Assembly: GCF_006494775.1 (NCBI RefSeq)
Contig: NZ_CP041146.1
Span: 186,001 to 250,000 of the forward strand
Source of the DNA: Nocardioides humi
Lineage (GTDB): Bacteria > Actinomycetota > Actinomycetes > Propionibacteriales > Nocardioidaceae
Length of the DNA stretch: 64,000 nt
Direction: 5' to 3'
A program made the translations under genes and the position numbers. Within the stretch, counting starts at the first letter, position 1. The number at the start of each line of letters is the position of its first letter. Shown piece after piece: positions 28,958-36,541 of this stretch. The notes below the pieces were generated by a model. It searched no databases, had not been told where the DNA came from, and worked only from the letters and a program-made list of their open reading frames with translations.

Positions 28958-28991
28958 CCGACCCGACCTACACCCTCATCTGCGAAGAGCC
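28958..28991 (-). repeat. Right terminal inverted repeat of the IS
   Basis: Read inward on the minus strand it begins GGCTCTTCGCA and contains GAGGGTGTAG, the typical ISL3 end. Confidence 0.85.
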
Positions 28992-29020
28992 AGGAATCAC
29001 CGCCTCAGCGGTGATTCCTG
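28991..29020 (-). terminator. Hairpin after livF, cut by the IS insertion
   Basis: 13-bp stem (CAGGAATCACCGC and its complement) with a 4-nt loop, 10 nt past the livF stop. Removing the IS and one target copy would extend it to a 16-bp stem starting GCGCAGG. The IS therefore inserted within the original stem, and the duplicated target preserves most of it. Confidence 0.65.
28992..28999. repeat. Right target-site duplication of the IS
   Basis: AGGAATCA, identical to 27539-27546. Confidence 0.9.
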
Positions 29021-29030
29021 CGCTCGCAGA

Positions 29031-29750
29031 TCAGACGTCGCCGCCGAGATAGGCGGCCTTGACCGCCGGGTCGACCGCGAGGTCCGCACCCTTGCCGGAC
29101 CGGACGATCTCGCCGGTCTCGAGGATGTGGGCGTCGTGCGACCTCTTGAGGGCCTGAGCGGCGTTCTGCTCCACCAGCAGGACGGTCGTGCCCTGCTGGT
29201 TGATCTCCGTGACGATCGAGAAGATCTGCTGGATCAGCTTCGGCGCCAGGCCCATCGACGGCTCGTCGAGCAGCAGCAGCCGCGGCCGGGACATGAGCGC
29301 CCGGCCGATCGCCAGCATCTGCTGCTCGCCGCCGGACATGGTGCCCGCGACCTGGTCGATGCGCTCCTGCAGCCGTGGGAAGAGCGTGAGCACCCGCTCC
29401 ATGTCCTCCCGGTACGCCGCGGACTTGCGGTCGTTGCGGGTGAACGCGCCCATCTCCAGGTTCTCCCGGACGGTCATGCCGACGAAGCAGCGCCGTCCCT
29501 CCGGGGACTGCCCGATGCCCAGCTTGACCCGGTCGTACGGCTCCACGGACGTGATGTCCCTGCCGTCGAACCGGACCGTCCCGGCCCGCACCTTCCGCAG
29601 CCCCGAGATGGTCTTCAGCGTCGTCGTCTTCCCGGCGCCGTTGGCGCCGATCAGGGTCGTGACGGTCCCCTCGGGGACGCTGAAGCTGATGTCACGGATC
29701 GCCTCGATGTGCCCGTAGTTGACACAGAGGCCCTCGACCTCAAGAAGCAT
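29031..29750 (-). CDS. livF: Branched-chain amino-acid ABC transporter ATP-binding protein LivF
   Basis: 239 residues, Walker A GANGAGKTT at 35-43, VNYGHIEAIRDISF at the N-terminus, GQSPEGRRCFVGMTVRENLEMGA (LivF-type Q-loop region), signature MSGGEQQMLAIGRAL, Walker B LLLLDEPSMGLAP and VLLVEQNAAQAL. Last gene of the livKHMGF operon; its start overlaps livG by 11 nt. Energises import of Leu/Ile/Val or related substrates together with LivG. Downstream lies a hairpin and then the IS. Confidence 0.96.
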   Translation of the reverse strand: MLLEVEGLCVNYGHIEAIRDISFSVPEGTVTTLIGANGAGKTTTLKTISGLRKVRAGTVRFDGRDITSVEPYDRVKLGIGQSPEGRRCFVGMTVRENLEMGAFTRNDRKSAAYREDMERVLTLFPRLQERIDQVAGTMSGGEQQMLAIGRALMSRPRLLLLDEPSMGLAPKLIQQIFSIVTEINQQGTTVLLVEQNAAQALKRSHDAHILETGEIVRSGKGADLAVDPAVKAAYLGGDV

Positions 29751-30519
29751 CTTCTTCGTCCACTCCCAGGTAGGCGGCGATCACCGCCGGGTTGTCACGG
29801 ATGTCGGCCGGGGTGCCCTCGGCGATCTTGCGCCCGAACTCCAGGACGACGATCCGGTCGGTCACGCCCATGACGAGCTTCATGTCGTGCTCGATGAGCA
29901 GCACCGTGTAGCCCTGGTCGCGGACCCGGCGGATGAGGTTCATCAGCTCGATCTTCTCGGCCGGGTTGAAGCCGGCCGCGGGCTCGTCGAGGCAGATGAG
30001 CTTCGGCCCGGTGGCCATCGCCCGCGCGATCTCCAGGCGCCGCTGGTCGCCGTACGACAGATTGGCGGCCAGCTCGTCGGCCTTGCGGTGGATGCCCATG
30101 AACCGGAGCAGGTCCATCGCCCGGTCGTGGCCCTCGTGCTCCTCGCGCCGGTGCTTCGGCAGCCGGAACAGGGCCGAGAGGATGCCGGTGCTGTGCTGGG
30201 CGTCGGTGCCGACGAGCACGTTCTCCAGGGCCGTCATGGTCGGGAACAGCCGGATGTTCTGGAAGGTGCGCGCGATCCCCTGCTGGGTGATCTTGTGCTT
30301 CTTCAGCCCGACGATCGAGCGGCCCTGGAAGACGATGCCTCCGCTGGTGGGCCGGTAGACGCCGGTGACCGCGTTGAAGCAGGTCGTCTTGCCGGCGCCG
30401 TTGGGCCCGATCAGGCCGAGGATCTCGCCCTCCTCGATGTGGAACGACACGTCGTCCAGCGCGGTGAGTCCGCCGAACCTCAAGGTGAGGTTCTGGACCT
30501 CGAGAATCGCCTCAGGCAT
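29740..30519 (-). CDS. livG: Branched-chain amino-acid ABC transporter ATP-binding protein LivG
   Basis: 259 residues. Walker A GPNGAGKTT at 38-46, the LivG-specific IARTFQNIRLFPTMTALENVLVG, signature LSYGDQRRLEIARAM, Walker B LICLDEPAAGFNPAEK and VLLIEHDMKLVM. Partner of LivF in the asymmetric ATPase pair. Overlaps livM by 8 nt and livF by 11 nt, so the genes are translationally coupled. Confidence 0.96.
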   Translation of the reverse strand: MPEAILEVQNLTLRFGGLTALDDVSFHIEEGEILGLIGPNGAGKTTCFNAVTGVYRPTSGGIVFQGRSIVGLKKHKITQQGIARTFQNIRLFPTMTALENVLVGTDAQHSTGILSALFRLPKHRREEHEGHDRAMDLLRFMGIHRKADELAANLSYGDQRRLEIARAMATGPKLICLDEPAAGFNPAEKIELMNLIRRVRDQGYTVLLIEHDMKLVMGVTDRIVVLEFGRKIAEGTPADIRDNPAVIAAYLGVDEEDAS

Positions 30520-31642
30520 GGGCGGTCTCCTCCTCTTCCCCGGTACCTTCCTCGAGCTCCTCGAGATCGTGCTCCAGCTTTCTGGCCCGGACCGTACGCC
30601 GCGGTGGCAGCAGGCCCTGCGGGCGCAGGGTCGCGAGCAGCACGAGCGCGAGACCGAAGACCAGCACCCGGAAGTCCTCCACGGGGCGGAAGCGCTCGGG
30701 CAGGTAGGCCACCAGGAAGGCGCCCAGCAGGACGCCCCAGCGGTTGCCCTGACCGCCCACGACGACCGCCGCGAGGAAGAGGATCGAGTAGAGGAGCAGG
30801 AACGACTGCGGGTTGATGAAGCTCTGCCTGCTGGCGAACAGCGCGCCGGCGAGACCGCCGACGAACGCGCCGGTCGCGAAGGCGAGCAGCTTGAACCGGA
30901 ACGTCGGCACGCCCATCAGCTCGGCGGCGTCCTCGTCCTCGCGGGTGGCCTCCCAGGCGCGGCCGACCCGGCTGCTCTTGATCAGCACGTCCGCGCACAG
31001 CACGACGATCACCGCCGTCAGGCCCACCCAGTAGAAGGGCACCGCGTCGGCGTAGCTGAAGATCAGGAACTTCGTCGGGCGCGAGGTGTCGAGCAGGACC
31101 GTGCCGTCGCCCCAGAACAGGTGGGGTACGCCGAACAGGCCGGTGCTCGGGTCGCCGATGTTCGGCGGCCGGCCGATGTTGTTGATGCCCTTCGAGGCGC
31201 CCAGCCAGTCGGTGTTGAGCGCGACCAGCCGGATGATCTCGCCGAAGCCGAGCGTGACGATGGCGAGGTAGTCGCCGCGCACGCGCAGGGTCGGCGTGCC
31301 CAGGAGGATGCCCGAGACCAACGAGGCGGCCACCGCGACCGGGATGGCCAGCAGCAGCGGCCAGCTGGCGTGGAACGAGGTCAGGATCGCGACCGTGTAG
31401 GCGCCGACGGCGTAGAAGCCGACGTAGCCGAGGTCCAGCAGGCCGGCGTACCCGACGACGATATTGAGGCCGAGGGCCACCAGGCAGTAGATGCTGACCG
31501 TGAACAGGACGCTCGCGAAGTCCGAGTCGGGCGTCGAGAGCAGCGGCAGCTCGAGGAGCGGCAGCGCGTAGGCGAAGAGCGCGACCAGGACCCAGAGCAG
31601 GATCTTGACCGGCTTGGGGAGGGCGTTCAGCTTGTTCTTCAT
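30512..31642 (-). CDS. livM: Branched-chain amino-acid ABC transporter permease LivM
   Basis: 376 residues with about 9-10 helices. Characteristic pieces are YCLVALGLNIVVGYAGLLDLGYVGFYAVGAY, TPTLRVRGDYLAIVTLGFGEIIRLVALN and GRAWEATREDEDAAELMGV (EAA-like loop). The C-terminal tail is acidic (LEHDLEELEEGTGEEEETAHA), longer than in enterobacterial LivM. ATG 31642 overlaps the livH stop (ATGA). Confidence 0.95.
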   Translation of the reverse strand: MKNKLNALPKPVKILLWVLVALFAYALPLLELPLLSTPDSDFASVLFTVSIYCLVALGLNIVVGYAGLLDLGYVGFYAVGAYTVAILTSFHASWPLLLAIPVAVAASLVSGILLGTPTLRVRGDYLAIVTLGFGEIIRLVALNTDWLGASKGINNIGRPPNIGDPSTGLFGVPHLFWGDGTVLLDTSRPTKFLIFSYADAVPFYWVGLTAVIVVLCADVLIKSSRVGRAWEATREDEDAAELMGVPTFRFKLLAFATGAFVGGLAGALFASRQSFINPQSFLLLYSILFLAAVVVGGQGNRWGVLLGAFLVAYLPERFRPVEDFRVLVFGLALVLLATLRPQGLLPPRRTVRARKLEHDLEELEEGTGEEEETAHA

Positions 31643-32634
31643 GCCCGTGCCTTTCCGAGAGACTCACCCAGCAGGCCGGTCGGCCGGAAGAGCAGGATCA
31701 GGACCAGCAGCACGAACGCGATGACGTCGCGCCACTCGCTGCCGATGATCGCCTGTCCCCAGTTCTCCGCGACGCCCAGCACGAGGCCGCCGAGCAGGGC
31801 GCCGCGCAGGTTGCCGATGCCGCCGAGGACGGCGGCGGTGAACGCCTTGACGCCGAGCAGGAAGCCGACGTCGAACTTGGTCGTCTCGATCTTCAGCATG
31901 TAGAGGAAGGCCGCGATGCCGGCCATCAGACCGCCGATGAGGAAGGTGATCTGGATGGTGCGGGTCGGGTTCACGCCCATCAGCGCGGCGGTCTCGGAGT
32001 CCTGGGCGGTGGCCCGGATGCCCTTGCCGAGCCGCGAGCGGCGGACGAACTGGTCGAGCAGGATCATCATCGCCAGGGCCGCGACCACCACGATGACGTC
32101 GATGGAGGAGATGTTGACGCCGGCGACATGCCAGCGCGGTGCCTCCACGACGCCCGCCATCGAGTTGTTGATCTTGGCCTTGCCGACGTACTCCCGCAGG
32201 TTGTCGTCGAGGCCGAACCAGCCGGCGATCTTGTTGCGCAGGCCCATCAGCTCGGCGAGGAAGAACGAGCAGCCGATCGCCGAGATCAGCGCGATCAGGC
32301 GCGGCGCGTCCCGCTTGATGAGCGGTCGGTACGCGATCCGCTCCAGGGCGAGCGCGATCAGCGCCGACATCGCCATCGCCGCGAACAGCGCCGCGATCAG
32401 GATCGCGATCAGCTGGATCCCGCCGGCATCGCGGCCGCCCAGCGCCATCACCGTCCACAGCATGGCGAAGGTGCCGTACATGAACACCTCGGAGTGCGCG
32501 AAGTTGATGAGCTGCAGAACGCCGTAGACCATCGTGTAGCCGAGCGCGATCAGCGCGTAGATGGCTCCGAACGCGAGCCCGGTGATGGTGAGCTCGGGCA
32601 GGTTGTTGAAGAAGAATTCGAAGTTCAGGTTCAC
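31639..32634 (-). CDS. livH: Branched-chain amino-acid ABC transporter permease LivH
   Basis: 331 residues from GTG 32634, preferred over a GTG ten codons upstream because AGGAGG stands 5 nt before it. Motifs: LAFGAIYALIALGYTMVYGVLQLINFAHSEVFMYG, GIRATAQDSETAALMGVNPTRTI (EAA-like loop), VKAFTAAVLGGIGNLRGALLGGLVLGVAENWG. About eight helices. Channel partner of LivM. A strong hairpin separates it from livK upstream. Confidence 0.95.
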   Translation of the reverse strand: MNLNFEFFFNNLPELTITGLAFGAIYALIALGYTMVYGVLQLINFAHSEVFMYGTFAMLWTVMALGGRDAGGIQLIAILIAALFAAMAMSALIALALERIAYRPLIKRDAPRLIALISAIGCSFFLAELMGLRNKIAGWFGLDDNLREYVGKAKINNSMAGVVEAPRWHVAGVNISSIDVIVVVAALAMMILLDQFVRRSRLGKGIRATAQDSETAALMGVNPTRTIQITFLIGGLMAGIAAFLYMLKIETTKFDVGFLLGVKAFTAAVLGGIGNLRGALLGGLVLGVAENWGQAIIGSEWRDVIAFVLLVLILLFRPTGLLGESLGKARA

Positions 32635-32667
32635 CCAGGCCTCCTGGCCCCAAGGTCCGGACACTGA

Positions 32668-32698
32668 CGCGGCCGGGGAGATGTGGTCCCCGGCCGCG
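32668..32698 (-). promoter_or_regulatory. Intercistronic hairpin between livK and livH
   Basis: 12-bp perfect stem (CGCGGCCGGGGA and its complement) with a 7-nt loop, no T-run, 29 nt after the livK stop. Such structures commonly protect the binding-protein message from 3' decay or attenuate reading into the permease genes. Function inferred. Confidence 0.7.
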
Positions 32699-32727
32699 CC
32701 ATGGTCATCTGGTCAGCTACCGACGAC

Positions 32728-33876
32728 TCACTTGATCTCGCCCTCGGGGACGATCGCCCCGTCCTTCACGGTGTAGGCGTAGACGTGGACGTCGGCCGGC
32801 TCGCCCTTGTCGTCGAACTTGAGCTGCTTGGTGATGCCCTTCTCGTCGTAGTCGTTGACGAACTTCAGCATGTCCTCGCGGTTGTCGATGCCGTCGCCGA
32901 TGCCGTCGAGGAAGATGCTCGCGGCGTCGTACGCCTCGGCGGCGTAGGTGCCGGGGGCCTCACCGAAGGCGGCCTCGTAGGACTTGGCGAACTCAGCCAC
33001 CGCCGGGTCGGTGTCCGGGATGCACGGGCAGGTGATGATCGTGCCCTCGGCGGCCTTGCCGGCGTCGAGGAACGCCGGGTCCTTCACACCGTCGGCCACG
33101 ACGAAGGTGCCGTCCCAGCCGCCGTTGCGGAGCTGGCCGATGAGGATGGTCGCCTCGGCGTAGTAGCCACCGAAGAAGACGGCGTCCGGCTTGGCGTCGG
33201 TCACCTTGGTGACGGTGGCCGAGAAGTCGGTCTGCTTCTGCTGGATGGTGTCGGTGCCGACGACCGCGTCGCCGAGGTCCTCCTCGACGATGCCGGCCAG
33301 GCCGGCGCCGTACTCGGACGCGTCGTCGATGACGTACACCGTGGACGCCTTCAGGGTGTCCTTGATGTAGCGCGCGGCGGCGGGACCCTGGGTGGCGTCG
33401 TTGCCGAGCGCGCGGTGGAAGGTGTCCCACCCGTTCTCGGACAGCGCCGGGTTGGTCGCCGACGGGCTGACGGTCGGCACGCCGACCTCGGCGAAGATCG
33501 GGCCGGCGGCGGCCGACTCGCCGGAGAACGCCGGGCCGACGACGCCGATGATGGAGTCGTCGCCGGCGACATCGGTCGCCAGCGCCGGAGCGGCGTCCGG
33601 GCTGCCCTGCGAGTCGCGCTTGACGAACTCGACCTCGCAGTCGGAGTGCTCCTCGTTGTACTGGTCGATGGCCAGCTGGGCACCCTGGATGATCGGCTTG
33701 CCGAGGCCCGCCGCGTCACCGGTCTCGGGGCCGAAGAACGCGAGCTTCAGGTCGCAGGCCGCGTCGCCGCCGCTGCCACCACTGCCCTTCTTGTCCTCCG
33801 TGGTGCCGCATGCCGTCAGGCTCAGACCGAGCGCCAGCGCCGCAGCGCCGGCCGCGAATACCTTGTTACGCCTCAA
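32728..33876 (-). CDS. livK: Branched-chain amino-acid ABC transporter substrate-binding lipoprotein LivK
   Basis: 382 residues from TTG 33876 (RRNKVFAAGAAALALGLSLTAC), with lipidated Cys 23 and GAGGAAG 11 nt upstream. A glycine/serine linker (KKGSGGSGGD) precedes a periplasmic-binding-protein type 1 fold: LKLAFFGPETGDAAGLGKPIIQGAQLAIDQYN, GVVGPAFSGESAAAGPIFAEVGVPTVSPSATNP, ADAVPFYW-like elements absent as expected. It captures the amino acid outside the cell for LivHMGF. No ATG or GTG is available near the signal peptide, which makes TTG the likeliest start. Confidence 0.9.
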   Translation of the reverse strand: MRRNKVFAAGAAALALGLSLTACGTTEDKKGSGGSGGDAACDLKLAFFGPETGDAAGLGKPIIQGAQLAIDQYNEEHSDCEVEFVKRDSQGSPDAAPALATDVAGDDSIIGVVGPAFSGESAAAGPIFAEVGVPTVSPSATNPALSENGWDTFHRALGNDATQGPAAARYIKDTLKASTVYVIDDASEYGAGLAGIVEEDLGDAVVGTDTIQQKQTDFSATVTKVTDAKPDAVFFGGYYAEATILIGQLRNGGWDGTFVVADGVKDPAFLDAGKAAEGTIITCPCIPDTDPAVAEFAKSYEAAFGEAPGTYAAEAYDAASIFLDGIGDGIDNREDMLKFVNDYDEKGITKQLKFDDKGEPADVHVYAYTVKDGAIVPEGEIK

Positions 33877-34043
33877 GACAATTCCCGCTTCCTCTGTCGT
33901 TCCGGCAGGCAGCGGTCGCCGCCCCACCGAGTTGTCCTGCCGCGGGAACCTACACCGGCACCGGGGTCCGCGGAAGCAACTCGGTGGTCTGGATCACAAA
34001 TCCTGACGAATCTGTTACCTGAACGACCCCGACGTCGGACGAT

Positions 34044-34670
34044 TTACGCCGAAGGGCTGCCCGGGACGCCGTGCGCGACCACCCCGTCGGCCACCTCGCG
34101 CATCGACATGCGCAGGTCCATGGCCGTCTTCTGGATCCACCGGAACGCCTCGGACTCCGACAGCGACAGCTGCTCCTGGAGGATCCCCTTCGCCCGGTCG
34201 ACCGCCTTGCGGGTCTCGAGCCGCTCGGTGAGGTCGGAGACCTCGCTCTCGAGCTGCCGGATCTCCGCGAACCGGCTCACCGCCATCTCGATCGCCGGCA
34301 CCAGGTCCGACTGCGAGAACGGCTTGACGAGGTACGACATCGCCCCCGCCTCCCGCGCCCGCTCCACCAGCTCGCGCTGCGAGAACGCCGTCAGCATCAC
34401 CACCGGCGCGATCCGCTGCCCCGCGATCGCCTCCGCGGCCGCGATCCCGTCGAGCACCGGCATCTTGACGTCGAGGATCACCAGGTCCGGCCGCAGCTCC
34501 TCGGCGAGCTCGATCGCCTTCTGCCCGTCGCCGGCCTGCCCGACGACGTCGTACCCCTCCTCGGCGAGCATCTCGGCGAGGTCCATCCGGATCAGGGTCT
34601 CGTCCTCCGCGATGACCACGGTGCGGGGCTGCTGGGCGGCGGGCTGCTCGGCGGCGTCGGTCTCGGTCAC
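34044..34670 (-). CDS. pdtaR: ANTAR-domain response regulator PdtaR
   Basis: 208 residues. Receiver domain ~15-135 with VVIAEDETLIRMDL, phospho-acceptor Asp67 in LVILDVKMPVLDG, TAFSQRELVERA and the Lys of YLVKPFSQ. A coiled segment (EIRQLESEVSDLTERLETRKAVDRAKGIL) leads into the C-terminal RNA-binding ANTAR domain (EQLSLSESEAFRWIQKTAMDLRMSMREVADGVV). ANTAR regulators act on nascent RNA to prevent termination. The orthologue in M. tuberculosis is Rv1626, also near pyk. GTG 34670 lies 6 nt behind TAGCCT, so probably leaderless. The partner kinase is not in the window. Confidence 0.96.
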   Translation of the reverse strand: MTETDAAEQPAAQQPRTVVIAEDETLIRMDLAEMLAEEGYDVVGQAGDGQKAIELAEELRPDLVILDVKMPVLDGIAAAEAIAGQRIAPVVMLTAFSQRELVERAREAGAMSYLVKPFSQSDLVPAIEMAVSRFAEIRQLESEVSDLTERLETRKAVDRAKGILQEQLSLSESEAFRWIQKTAMDLRMSMREVADGVVAHGVPGSPSA

Positions 34671-34676
34671 CGGGCA

Positions 34677-34682
34677 AGGCTA
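34677..34682 (-). promoter_or_regulatory. -10 element of a probable leaderless promoter (pdtaR)
   Basis: TAGCCT on the minus strand, 6 nt before the GTG at 34670. Confidence 0.55.
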
Positions 34683-34739
34683 TCGGGCCGGGCGGTGTGG
34701 GACGTCGGGCGCGTCTCGGCTACCGTTTCTGCCGACCCG

Positions 34740-34822
34740 GCCGGGTTGGCGGAACGGCAGACGCGATGGTCTCAAACACCATTGTCCGAAAGGGCGTGTG
34801 GGTTCGAATCCCACACCCGGCA
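34740..34822 (+). tRNA. tRNA-Leu (anticodon CAA)
   Basis: 83 nt. Acceptor arm GCCGGGT pairs with ACCCGGC, discriminator A at 34822, CCA not encoded. D-arm TTGGCGGAACGGCAGAC. The anticodon stem ATGGT/ACCAT closes the 7-nt loop CTCAAAC with anticodon CAA at 34773-34775 (reads UUG). A long class-II variable arm (TGTCCGAAAGGGCGT) confirms Leu, and the T-arm is TGTGGGTTCGAATCCCACA. UUG is a rare Leu codon in such GC-rich genomes. Confidence 0.96.
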
Positions 34823-34882
34823 CCCGGGGCATGCCGGCGCACGCCCGCTCGGGCGCCGGTCGGGCGCCGGTCGGCGCCCGTG

Positions 34883-34994
34883 CTGTAACACGTTGTTCGC
34901 CCCTCTGGCAGCCCCGTGCCTGTGGTAGCAGCCGCGCACAGGGGCCTTGGCGCGAAGTCATGAGGCGGGTAGGGAAGCGAACCACGTGTTACAG
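34883..34994. repeat. 112-bp element bounded by 18-bp inverted repeats
   Basis: CTGTAACACGTTGTTCGC at 34883-34900 matches the inverse of 34977-34994 at 17 of 18 positions. The 76 nt between hold no gene. It lies in the 229-bp gap between tRNA-Leu and the end of pyk; the preceding part (34850-34880) is a tandem CGGGCGCCGGT repeat. Could be a miniature inverted-repeat element, a folded RNA or a long-loop terminator. Confidence 0.5.
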
Positions 34995-35051
34995 CGACCG
35001 ACCGACCACGCCCGAGCCCGCCCCACGGCCGCCCGGAGGGACACCAGCCGC

Positions 35052-36512
35052 TCAGCGCCGCCGGTACGCCGGCGCCACCTCGTTGATCGCGTCCCCCATC
35101 CGGTGCACCCGCAGCGCGTTGGTGGAGCCGGGGATGCCGGGAGGGCTGCCGGCGACGATGACGACCCGGTCGCCCTCCTTGACCCGGCCGATGCGGAGCA
35201 GCTCCTCGTCGACCTGGCGGACCATCTCGTCGGTGTGCTCGACGGGAAGGGTCTTGAAGGCCTCGACGCCCCAGCTCACGGCGAGCTGGGAGCGGCAGCG
35301 GGCCTCGGGGGTGAAGGCGAGGACGGCGATCGGGCTGCGCAGGCGGGACAGTCGGCGGGCGGAGTCGCCGGACTGGGTGAAGGCCACGACGTACTTCGCG
35401 CCGACCCGCTGGGCGACCTCCTCCGCGGCCTTGGTGATGACGCCGGAGGTGGTGTGGGGGTCCCACTCGATGCGGCCGAAGCGGCTGAAGCTCTCGTCGA
35501 CGAGGGCGTGCTCCTCGGTGGCGGCGATGATCCGCGCCATGGTCTCGACGGTGTGGACGGGGTGCTCCCCCACGCTGGTCTCGCCGGAGAGCATGACCGC
35601 GTCCGCCCCGTCGAGGACGGCGTTGGCGACGTCGCTCGCCTCGGCCCGGGTCGGCGCGGGGTTGGTGACCATCGACTCCAGCATCTGGGTGGCGACGATC
35701 ACCGGCTTGGCGTTGCGGCGGGCGGAGACGATGACCTTCTTCTGCAGGAAGGGCACCTCCTCCAGCGGGCACTCCACGCCGAGGTCGCCGCGGGCGACCA
35801 TGAAGGCGTCGAAGGCGTCGATGACCTCGTCGAGGTTCTCGATGGCCTGGGGCTTCTCGATCTTGGCGATGACGGGGACCATGACCCCCTCCTCGCGCAT
35901 GATCACCCGCACGTCCTCGGCGTCGGCGGCGTTGCGCACGAAGCTGAGCGCGATGAAGTCGACGCCGAGCCGCAGCGCGAACCGCAGGTCCTCGGTGTCC
36001 TTGTCCGACAGTGCGGGAACCGACACGGCCACGCCGGGCAGGTTGATGCCCTTGTGGTTGCTGACCTTGCCGCCGACGAGCACCTCGGTGACGACATCGG
36101 TGTCGGTCACCTCGACGACGCGCAGCCGGATCTTGCCGTCGTCGATGAGGATCGGGTCGCCGGGGGCGACGTCCCCCGGCAGGCCCTTGTACGTCGTCCC
36201 GCAGATCTCGTGATCGCCGGGGACGTCGCGCGTGGTGATCGTCCACCGCTGGCCGCGCGAGAGCCCGACGGGTCCGTCGGGGAAGGTCTCCAGCCGGATC
36301 TTGGGGCCCTGCAGGTCGGCGAGGATGCCCACGCCGTGCCCGGAGGCGTCCGAGGCCTCACGCACGAGGCGGTAGGCCTCGGCGTGCTGCTCGTGGCTGC
36401 CGTGGCTCATGTTGAGCCGGGCGACGTCCATCCCGGCGTAGACCAGCTCGCGGATCCTCCGCTCGGAGCTGGTGGCCGGACCCAGGGTGCACACGATCTT
36501 GGCTCTTCGCAC
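35052..36512 (-). CDS. pyk: Pyruvate kinase
   Basis: 486 residues. Converts phosphoenolpyruvate and ADP to pyruvate and ATP. Sequence signs: KIVCTLGPATSSERRI, RLNMSHGSHEQH, ADLQGPKIRLETF, the active-site signature VIAKIEKPQAIENLDE, VARGDLGVECPLEEVP, ATQMLESMVTNPAPTRAEASDVANAVLDGADAVMLSGETSVGEHPV. A C-terminal regulatory domain is present. GTG 36512 lies 6 nt behind TAGGGT with a TTTGAT at the -35 position, so it has its own promoter although only 29 bp separate it from gltD. Confidence 0.98.
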   Translation of the reverse strand: MRRAKIVCTLGPATSSERRIRELVYAGMDVARLNMSHGSHEQHAEAYRLVREASDASGHGVGILADLQGPKIRLETFPDGPVGLSRGQRWTITTRDVPGDHEICGTTYKGLPGDVAPGDPILIDDGKIRLRVVEVTDTDVVTEVLVGGKVSNHKGINLPGVAVSVPALSDKDTEDLRFALRLGVDFIALSFVRNAADAEDVRVIMREEGVMVPVIAKIEKPQAIENLDEVIDAFDAFMVARGDLGVECPLEEVPFLQKKVIVSARRNAKPVIVATQMLESMVTNPAPTRAEASDVANAVLDGADAVMLSGETSVGEHPVHTVETMARIIAATEEHALVDESFSRFGRIEWDPHTTSGVITKAAEEVAQRVGAKYVVAFTQSGDSARRLSRLRSPIAVLAFTPEARCRSQLAVSWGVEAFKTLPVEHTDEMVRQVDEELLRIGRVKEGDRVVIVAGSPPGIPGSTNALRVHRMGDAINEVAPAYRRR

Positions 36513-36518
36513 GGGCCC

Positions 36519-36524
36519 ACCCTA
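36519..36524 (-). promoter_or_regulatory. -10 element of a probable leaderless promoter (pyk)
   Basis: TAGGGT, minus strand, 6 nt before GTG 36512. TTTGAT (36546-36541) lies 16 nt upstream as -35 and overlaps the gltD stop. Confidence 0.65.
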
Positions 36525-36541
36525 TCGGTTATTTGGAACGA

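Larger units (their letters stand above)
27547..28991. mobile_element. ISL3-family insertion sequence, 1445 bp, complete
   Basis: Bounded by imperfect ~34-bp terminal inverted repeats starting GGCTC(A/T)TCGCA and containing a shared GAGGGTGTAG. Flanked by the 8-bp direct repeat AGGAATCA. It contains one transposase gene reading leftward. It sits between the convergent ends of the polar amino-acid transporter operon and the liv operon, inside a stem of a hairpin. Everything needed for mobility appears intact, so the insertion is probably recent. Confidence 0.94.

Noticed and set aside
34883-34994. Phage attachment site at the tRNA-Leu 3' end
   Set aside because: No repeat of the tRNA 3' end is seen and no integrase or phage genes are nearby.
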